Of a stretch of DNA of 12,061 nt, positions 5,924-12,061 are shown piece by piece. The position numbers were made by a program, and so were the translations under genes. The notes under the pieces were generated by a model. The model searched no databases and was not told the origin of the DNA. It worked only from the letters and a program-made list of their open reading frames with translations. Source of the stretch: Planctomycetota bacterium. Its GTDB lineage: Bacteria > Planctomycetota > Brocadiia > Brocadiales > Brocadiaceae. The DNA lies in the NCBI GenBank assembly GCA_023261465.1, contig JAHFOW010000083.1:1-12061 (forward strand). Direction: 5' to 3'. Position 1 is the first letter of the stretch; every line of letters starts with the position of its first letter.

Positions 5924-8900
5924 TTATCTGCCAGTCCGTGATTGATCCGACACCGGTGCGATACCTGAAAGAGCTGTACTATTCGAAGAAGGCGGTGGTG
6001 GTGGAGCTATATTTTCGAGCCATGGAAGGAGTCGTTCCAAATTATGGGCATTGAGATCGTCATTCGTATCGTCCTCAGAGTCTCCATAATGTGTTAATTC
6101 GTGGAGAATCGTTTTAGCTTGTTCGTCTGCACTTGTTGATGAGAATAAAGGACATAAATGCAGGTTCGCCCAGCTTCCCCATACATCTCCCCGCGTGTAA
6201 GCATGAACACCGGGATTGCATGAACATTCACATTCTACCGTCAAACTACCACACCCTTCTTTTAAGGCAGTAGTAAGGATTTTGTTCAATCTGTTTAAAT
6301 TATTATCCGCCGTTAATTGTTTCTTTTTGGTCTTTTCATGTCCAAAATTAGGTTGATATGATGGAATGAGTGCGAGATTTCTCAATGCATTTTGAAATGT
6401 AGTGCAGGCATCAGAGATGTTTTTGGCAACGGCATTTTGCTGTGCTGCTGTCAAGTCAAGTGGCACACCGTCACTACAACTTGAATCAAAACTTACTGTC
6501 AAACCGGGAAACGTCGCTTGCAGTCCCAATGGGTCAACAAATCGGATAGGATTAGATTGTGCGTATTCATATAAATTCCTGGCACCAAAATCAGCAAAAT
6601 CTCTTTGAAGGAATCTGCCACTACGTGAATTGTAATAACGATTACGGAAATAATACGTATTTATTTCCGGATCGAGTCTGCGACCCGTAAACAAGTATGG
6701 GTTGTTCACGTTGCTTAGCCCACCTGATATATCAATATTATCAATATTTAAGTTACTGGTACTGCTACTGGGCAGTAAAATATTATGTTGGCCATAGGCA
6801 TCATAGGTATAGCGTTCAATGATATCACCGTTCTGGTCTGTTAAAGCAATAGTATTTGCTTTGCCATCGTTGTGATAAAAAAAGGTTTCGTCAATGTGAC
6901 CATCACCATCATTATCTCTGTCCAAAGTCAGTGGTTCATCAATCCACATTCCATAAACGTATTGCTGTGATGAATTATCCCTCTGCTCCTCAATTTCTCT
7001 CCATCCGTCGTAAAGATACCGAACATGATCATCGAAATTTATTGTATTTGTGACGGTTCTTTCAATCCTCCTGTTTTGGGCGTCATAAGTGTATGTGGCT
7101 ATAACCGAATGGTCCGTTTTATTTATAACTTTTTGTAACCGGTTGGCAAAGTCGTGCTCGTAAAGATAAGTGCCATCATCAATCAGATTACCATCATGAG
7201 AATAAATTTGAGACTTTCCCTTGAAACGAACGTACTCATTCATTTCATTTATTTTGTTATTATAGGATTTGTTTCCTATAGTGAGTTTAGCCCAGTTTCC
7301 TAAACCGTCTAATGTATACTCCGTCTTTTTTTCATCAGGCTTAGTACTTTTACTATCTCGGGATTTCATGTGTGAACCAACCACATTACGCCTGAATGTG
7401 AAAAGTCTGTACACGGAGTCATACTCATATACATCGCCAACATTCATATTTCCCATGAACTCATGAAGCCTGGTTTCGGATATGATATTATCTGCACGAT
7501 CGTAATTGTACTTAAATCCGGCAACCAATGCATTGCGCGTCGTAAGATATCTCATCGTTACAGGCCGTCTGTTTTTATCGTACCCAATGTCTTTTGTCCT
7601 GTTATCATCCAGAAAACTTAAATGTGTTCCATTGTTATATGTTCTTTCCAGTATTCTTTCAGGCCCTATATAATCATAATCGGCGATATTTTTGGTGGAA
7701 CCCACATTCTTGATTTTGTCAATCCTGTCAAGTTTGTCGTATGTTGTTTTTATCACTCTTCCATTGGGATATATTAACATCAGCCTGTTGTCATCGCCAT
7801 CCCATTGAGATGAAATGGCCTTGCCATTTTGTATTTCTTCTATGACTCTGCCAAGTGAGTCATAGGCATGAGTAACAGTGACGTCATCTGCTTTGTCATT
7901 GGGGGTATTATTATCAAACGACTTGGTAAGTCTGGACAGGCCATCATACTCGAACCTTTGCTGGGTAGTGCCAACAACTTCTTTTGCCCTGATTATAGTT
8001 TTTTGTATCAATCTGTTAAGTGCGTCATATTTGAGTTTGATCACAGAGCCATTTTCATCTGTTGCTTTTATGAGGTTGTTATCCTGATCATATTCGTATG
8101 TTTTTATAGTGCTGTCTGCATTTATTTGCTCAATTACACGGTTTGAATCATCATATCCATAGTGTGTCGTATTTCCTTTATCATCGGATATAGAAACAAG
8201 CCTTGAGTTTTTGTCATAGATGTACGAAAGAGTAATTTTCCCGTCAGGGTTAAATGGGTTTGTAGTATCAATCATTCCGTCGCCTGCGCCGCCTACCCTG
8301 AGGTCACGAATCTCACGAAGTTTACGATTAATTCCATCATAAAAAAAGTGGATAGTATTGCCATTATTGTTAATCAGCCCATCGAATAATCCTTCACTAT
8401 CTTTCCCCAGCTTTCCTTGCGCGTCGCTGGTAAAGATAAGGTTATTGCGGCTGTCATATTGAAGACGCATAGTCTGTCCAATATTATCAGTTATCCTCAC
8501 CATGCGATCAAGGGAATCATAGGCAAATAGTGTGGCAAATTGTTCTTTTAAAGACGGGTAATTTCCTTTTTGGGTAATTTCCTTTTCGACAATTTCTACG
8601 ATGTTGTTATTTCCATCATACGTATAGTTTATACTATTTCTTTCAGGGTCGATCTCAATAATTCTTCTATCTGCTCCATCATATTGAAATTCAAATATGT
8701 CCCCGTCATCTTCCAAAAAGAACGTCATACGCCCTTTTTTATCATATTCATATCGTGATGTTACACGCCCATCATTTGACATACCAAGGGGGCCATCTTT
8801 CAATACCGGGATACGCATTGTATTCACGCCAGAAGAAATAAACAGGAGTTCGTCTTTCTGGAATCGTCTGCTTAACTCATCAACGAAATATTCTGTACTG

Positions 8901-11900
8901 CTCAAAAGAACATTTCCTGTTCCGGAGTTATCTTTCGGGCTTGGACCACCAATCACACCAAACCGTGATACTTTTATGATATTACTAACGGGGTCATATT
9001 CCCGTTCTGTTATGTTGCCAATGGGATCTGTTATCCTGACAAGTCTGTTGAAACCGTCGTATTTATAAAAAGTACTATCATTTTTTCCGTCATCGTTGTT
9101 GTCAGCGCCGTCTATCATCTCGATAAGGTTTCCGTTTTTATCGTAGTTGTAGGTAACATTGGGAGAACCACCACTGCACCCGCATACGTTTGTCGTGCGA
9201 AATACAAGGTCTCGTTCGTCATACATTGTTTTCTGAATATTCCCTTCCGGCTGGATGGTTTTTATCCTGTTTTCATTTTTATCATATTGGTATTCTGTAA
9301 CCAGGGTTTCAGTTTTACTTGCATCCTGTTTTTCTTTCACCAGATTGTTAAGGATATCATATACGTAGGTGTGTTTAATAAATGTACCGGCAAGGCTGGC
9401 ATTATTGCTATCCCTGTTTTCAACCTCCTTTTTTATGATATTATTATTACGGTCATAATAAATATTTGATAAATATTTATATGCCTTTAAAGGGGAATTT
9501 TGCATGCTACCTGGTACTGAGGCGGCGAGGATAATTTGAACAACCTGGTTGAGTTCATTGACGATGTATTCCGCTGCAATGCCACGTCCGTTGGTTTCTT
9601 TTATAATGTTACCCATCGGATCATAAAAATACCCGGTCTCGGTTTTTACCGGTGTGGGATTTCTTCCTGAATCTCGTTTTGGAGATGAGGTCGTATCTAC
9701 CACAACCTTTTTAAAATAACCAAAATGACCTTCACCCTTGCCTTCAATTATATCCATACCATCGCCATCGGGGTCATTTTCTGGATAGTAATCATATTCG
9801 GTTACGTTGCCTTCAGGGTCAGTCTTTGATAATATCTGTCCATACACGTTGTAAGTAAATAATTCAATAATTTCCTGTGTAGTGTCTCCTTCCCGTTTTG
9901 CCTGATGAGATCCATTCATTAGAGATACGGTTGGGTGAACCACCTTGACGACATCGCCTGAAATGTGATTAGTTATACCGTCTCCATTAAGATCACCCAG
10001 GCCAAGTGTTACACCATTTTCATTAAGCAGAGACTGGACTTCACTACTGGAAATACCCATCACGTCAGCCAAAGCATCAAGGTTGTTACCTTCCTGATAA
10101 TCAAAAAAACTGGTAGTTGTATATCTCTCTGCTGAACGTATGCCACCATTCTGCGGTACATAATCAGGGTCGTTTCCCCGTGGGTCCGTTTGTGTTTTGA
10201 TAAAATTATAAATAGGCTCATAGGTATACGTTGGGTCAACCTGCTGCTGGTTTCCACCACGGGCACTATCGGGAATCTGCTTATTCTTGAGGAGATTTCC
10301 GTGTTTAAATCTGCTTTTCATGTAATCGACTGTTCCAGGGGTTTCTGATGCATAAGCATTATTTACCTTGTTGCCTTCCGGCAATGTTGATTTAGTCCTT
10401 TCTCCATCAACGTTGTATTCAAAAGATGTTTCATAAAATTCAGGTTCACCTTCTCGTAGCCCTTTCGTATATTCCCTGATAGAAACGGCGTTGCCAAGTC
10501 TATTATGTTCGTATGTTGTTTTATTCCCGTTGCGATCAATTACCGTTACGCGGTTAATTGGGTCATTTGTGGTTAAATGGTTTTGGGTTAATTCTTCGTA
10601 TTGATACATAATGTCACCACCTGCCTTAATTCCAGTTGCATTTGTCCCTCCATAAGTCTGTTTAATAACACGACCATATGCATAGGAATTAGGATTGGTT
10701 TCATAAACATTTACTGTATTTGGTGTGCCACCTTTCGCTACCTCGTTCGGCGCTGTTATTGTTAAGAGGTTGTGGTTCAATTTTCCGTCTTGAAACCCTG
10801 AAGAATAGGTGTATTTCGTGGTTTTGCCATTGGGAAAGTCATTGTTATTGGGTGTGCCCGTTACGGTTGGGGATGTTACAGATACGAGGTCGCCGTTGCT
10901 GTCGTATTCAAATTTAATAGACCTGTTAGTAAAATCATTCACCGCAGTAAGTCTTCCTTCGTTATTATAAACGTAACTAATTTTTCTCCCCAGGGTATCA
11001 ATAGCTTCTGTAAGCCTGCCATTTGAATCTCTCGTAAAGAGCATCATATTTTTATGGCGGTCTTCGATTTTTGTAAGAAAGCCTGAGTTGCTATAATATT
11101 TTTTGTTTCCAGTCCGATCCCGAAGAATAAAAGAGCCATCATCTTTTTTTGTTAATCGTGTATATGCACCAAGAGGCGTGCTGTATGTGCCATCTGGTTG
11201 TAGACCATAAAGGTCAGTCCGGCCATGACCATCCATAATAATGACGCTACCCACTTTTATAAATGACTCACTGAAAACAGGGGTAAAGGTATCAATTGGT
11301 ATGTCATTCTGGTTGTCTTCGGTAATTACGACTAACCGCGAGTTATAATTAAAGTCCCAGTTATGGCCTAGTGGTCCATCATAGGTAATACGACTTTTAT
11401 AAGTACGGGTAAAAGTCCAATCAAACCCTCTTCCCTGTATCCGAAGATCGGTCATTTGTAATATAAATTCACCATTATGAAGGGTTATAGGGTCGGGGGT
11501 ATCATTTCTTTGCCCATTGCTCGAAAATAAAGACGCTTTATCGGGAGGTAAACACACTTCGCAGTATGATGCATCCATAAATACTCCACCCTTTACAGGA
11601 GTAAACTTATCCCCATGTGAAGATATATTATTGTAAGGAGTGACGTAGGAATCATCATTCATTGCAATGTCTTTAACACCGGATGTTGGTGCCGGTTTCA
11701 CATTTACTAAGCATGAACAAACGCCTTCGGCACTTGTCGGCTCATAAAACCAATGGATGCTAAAAGTAGTTGTCCCAAAATTTAAAGCAGTTATAGTAAA
11801 TATTCCGTCATGTGCGTTAAACTCTTTGTCTGGATTTATTTTTATAATATTTGGATCTCCTAAACTCAAAGGAGTATAAACACTTTCCACTTCTCTCAAA

Positions 11901-12046
11901 TCTGCTGTAATCTGCCACGTTGATTGTGTACCAACGGTTAAGCTCAAATTGGTAGGGCCACACTCATGGGCATTTGACGGCGTGGTATTTATCAAAAATA
12001 CAATGATTATCATGAATTTGGTAAGCAAGTATTTTAGATAGTGCAT
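5924..12046 (-). CDS. Secreted giant YD-repeat (Rhs) protein with C-terminal metallopeptidase-like domain
   Basis: This 2040-residue protein begins with a Sec signal peptide (likely cleavage SNA|H after residue 26). Residues about 30-118 form a beta-rich domain resembling the N-terminal domain of pilus-formation secretins such as CpaC. CEVC follows at 162-165, then a DUF6531-like module (about 188-243). Roughly 40 YD repeats fill about 310-1780 and should build the hollow beta-cocoon seen in Rhs and TcC proteins. Asp-rich loops interrupt them, including 685-698, 982-990, 1251-1269 and 1708-1719. The Rhs core occupies 1784-1842 and ends in DPLGL; the variable tip is 1843-2040. A TTG at 12052 could extend the frame by two codons, but AGGAG at 12055-12059 is eight bases from the ATG at 12046 and only two from the TTG, so the ATG is chosen. 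The Rhs call is certain; a toxin role is inferred. No immunity-like gene follows. Confidence 0.93.
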   Translation of the reverse strand: MHYLKYLLTKFMIIIVFLINTTPSNAHECGPTNLSLTVGTQSTWQITADLREVESVYTPLSLGDPNIIKINPDKEFNAHDGIFTITALNFGTTTFSIHWFYEPTSAEGVCSCLVNVKPAPTSGVKDIAMNDDSYVTPYNNISSHGDKFTPVKGGVFMDASYCEVCLPPDKASLFSSNGQRNDTPDPITLHNGEFILQMTDLRIQGRGFDWTFTRTYKSRITYDGPLGHNWDFNYNSRLVVITEDNQNDIPIDTFTPVFSESFIKVGSVIIMDGHGRTDLYGLQPDGTYSTPLGAYTRLTKKDDGSFILRDRTGNKKYYSNSGFLTKIEDRHKNMMLFTRDSNGRLTEAIDTLGRKISYVYNNEGRLTAVNDFTNRSIKFEYDSNGDLVSVTSPTVTGTPNNNDFPNGKTTKYTYSSGFQDGKLNHNLLTITAPNEVAKGGTPNTVNVYETNPNSYAYGRVIKQTYGGTNATGIKAGGDIMYQYEELTQNHLTTNDPINRVTVIDRNGNKTTYEHNRLGNAVSIREYTKGLREGEPEFYETSFEYNVDGERTKSTLPEGNKVNNAYASETPGTVDYMKSRFKHGNLLKNKQIPDSARGGNQQQVDPTYTYEPIYNFIKTQTDPRGNDPDYVPQNGGIRSAERYTTTSFFDYQEGNNLDALADVMGISSSEVQSLLNENGVTLGLGDLNGDGITNHISGDVVKVVHPTVSLMNGSHQAKREGDTTQEIIELFTYNVYGQILSKTDPEGNVTEYDYYPENDPDGDGMDIIEGKGEGHFGYFKKVVVDTTSSPKRDSGRNPTPVKTETGYFYDPMGNIIKETNGRGIAAEYIVNELNQVVQIILAASVPGSMQNSPLKAYKYLSNIYYDRNNNIIKKEVENRDSNNASLAGTFIKHTYVYDILNNLVKEKQDASKTETLVTEYQYDKNENRIKTIQPEGNIQKTMYDERDLVFRTTNVCGCSGGSPNVTYNYDKNGNLIEMIDGADNNDDGKNDSTFYKYDGFNRLVRITDPIGNITEREYDPVSNIIKVSRFGVIGGPSPKDNSGTGNVLLSSTEYFVDELSRRFQKDELLFISSGVNTMRIPVLKDGPLGMSNDGRVTSRYEYDKKGRMTFFLEDDGDIFEFQYDGADRRIIEIDPERNSINYTYDGNNNIVEIVEKEITQKGNYPSLKEQFATLFAYDSLDRMVRITDNIGQTMRLQYDSRNNLIFTSDAQGKLGKDSEGLFDGLINNNGNTIHFFYDGINRKLREIRDLRVGGAGDGMIDTTNPFNPDGKITLSYIYDKNSRLVSISDDKGNTTHYGYDDSNRVIEQINADSTIKTYEYDQDNNLIKATDENGSVIKLKYDALNRLIQKTIIRAKEVVGTTQQRFEYDGLSRLTKSFDNNTPNDKADDVTVTHAYDSLGRVIEEIQNGKAISSQWDGDDNRLMLIYPNGRVIKTTYDKLDRIDKIKNVGSTKNIADYDYIGPERILERTYNNGTHLSFLDDNRTKDIGYDKNRRPVTMRYLTTRNALVAGFKYNYDRADNIISETRLHEFMGNMNVGDVYEYDSVYRLFTFRRNVVGSHMKSRDSKSTKPDEKKTEYTLDGLGNWAKLTIGNKSYNNKINEMNEYVRFKGKSQIYSHDGNLIDDGTYLYEHDFANRLQKVINKTDHSVIATYTYDAQNRRIERTVTNTINFDDHVRYLYDGWREIEEQRDNSSQQYVYGMWIDEPLTLDRDNDGDGHIDETFFYHNDGKANTIALTDQNGDIIERYTYDAYGQHNILLPSSSTSNLNIDNIDISGGLSNVNNPYLFTGRRLDPEINTYYFRNRYYNSRSGRFLQRDFADFGARNLYEYAQSNPIRFVDPLGLQATFPGLTVSFDSSCSDGVPLDLTAAQQNAVAKNISDACTTFQNALRNLALIPSYQPNFGHEKTKKKQLTADNNLNRLNKILTTALKEGCGSLTVECECSCNPGVHAYTRGDVWGSWANLHLCPLFSSTSADEQAKTILHELTHYGDSEDDTNDDLNAHNLERLLPWLENIAPPPPPSSNSTALSGIAPVSDQSRTGR
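5927..6520 (-). other. Variable C-terminal tip of the Rhs protein: putative zinc metallopeptidase, M35-like
   Basis: This stretch encodes the 198 residues after the DPLGL core end. HELTH at 1982-1986 supplies two zinc-ligand histidines and the catalytic Glu1983. It is preceded by LHLCPLF, a spacer and AKTIL, the same order of a hydrophobic strand, a Phe and a helix leading into HExxH that is seen in aspzincin (M35) peptidases. Those use an Asp as third ligand; a run of acidic residues at 1989-1997 offers candidates, but the GTxDxxYG signature is absent. Seven cysteines (1857, 1881, 1932, 1939, 1941, 1943, 1965) suggest disulfides, fitting an extracellular protein. The end is a Pro-rich tail with five prolines at 2015-2019. 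The HExxH motif is seen; the peptidase family is a tentative inference. Confidence 0.6.
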
Positions 12047-12054
12047 GTTCAAAT

Positions 12055-12059
12055 CTCCT
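12055..12059 (-). promoter_or_regulatory. Shine-Dalgarno site of the Rhs gene
   Basis: The minus strand reads AGGAG here, eight bases before the ATG whose first base is 12046. The spacing to the TTG at 12052 would be only two bases, so this site decides the start. The promoter must lie beyond the window edge. Confidence 0.75.
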
Positions 12060-12061
12060 CA

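Noticed and set aside
8697..9068. A 123-codon frame on the plus strand inside the Rhs gene, and similar shorter ones
   Set aside because: They mirror the repetitive minus-strand coding sequence, lack ribosome sites and show no domain.
6700..11100. A CRISPR array or DNA tandem repeat, suggested by recurring short words such as TCATAT
   Set aside because: The words recur because YD repeats reuse Tyr-Asp codons; spacing is irregular, the copies diverge, and the frame stays open throughout.
12050..12052. TTG as start of the Rhs gene
   Set aside because: It would leave only two bases after the AGGAG site; the ATG two codons later has the normal eight-base spacing.

Overview
The window holds six protein-coding genes in two convergent blocks and no RNA gene, CRISPR array or transposase. 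The gene content is a Sor-type sulfite dehydrogenase with its own cytochrome c, two futalosine-pathway menaquinone genes, a globin-coupled hybrid histidine kinase and a giant YD-repeat protein. With fairly AT-rich DNA and short palindromic intergenic repeats, this would fit an anaerobic or microaerophilic, cytochrome-rich Gram-negative bacterium. My best guess is a planctomycete of the anammox order Brocadiales, but that is inference from gene content; no marker gene is present to prove it.

Plus-strand block (1-3782). A 220-base leader carries two palindromic repeat elements and runs into sorA, which encodes a Tat-exported molybdopterin sulfite dehydrogenase. A 128-base gap follows, whose RNA could fold over the next ribosome binding site. 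Then comes sorB, a periplasmic mono-heme cytochrome c. The sorB stop overlaps the start of mqnB (futalosine hydrolase) by four bases, and mqnD (1,4-dihydroxy-6-naphthoate synthase) follows after a 168-base gap that contains a hairpin. SorA and SorB would oxidise sulfite in the periplasm and pass electrons to c-type cytochromes. MqnB and MqnD catalyse steps in making menaquinone, the membrane carrier of the same respiratory system. The remaining mqn genes are not in the window.

Minus-strand block (12046-3792). A 2040-residue secreted YD-repeat (Rhs-like) protein fills half the window. It has a Sec signal peptide, a pilus-secretin-like N-terminal domain, a DUF6531-like module, roughly 40 YD repeats broken by Asp-rich loops, a canonical Rhs core ending in DPLGL, and a variable C-terminal domain with an HELTH zinc-peptidase motif resembling M35/aspzincin peptidases. 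Only 68 bases downstream, on the same strand, is a hybrid histidine kinase with a heme-globin sensor domain and two receiver domains. No immunity-like gene follows the Rhs tip. The kinase and mqnD stop codons face each other across nine bases.

The most interesting parts are the Rhs protein with a putative metallopeptidase tip and no obvious immunity gene, the translational coupling of a sulfite-dehydrogenase cytochrome to menaquinone synthesis, and the repeat-derived leader of sorA.
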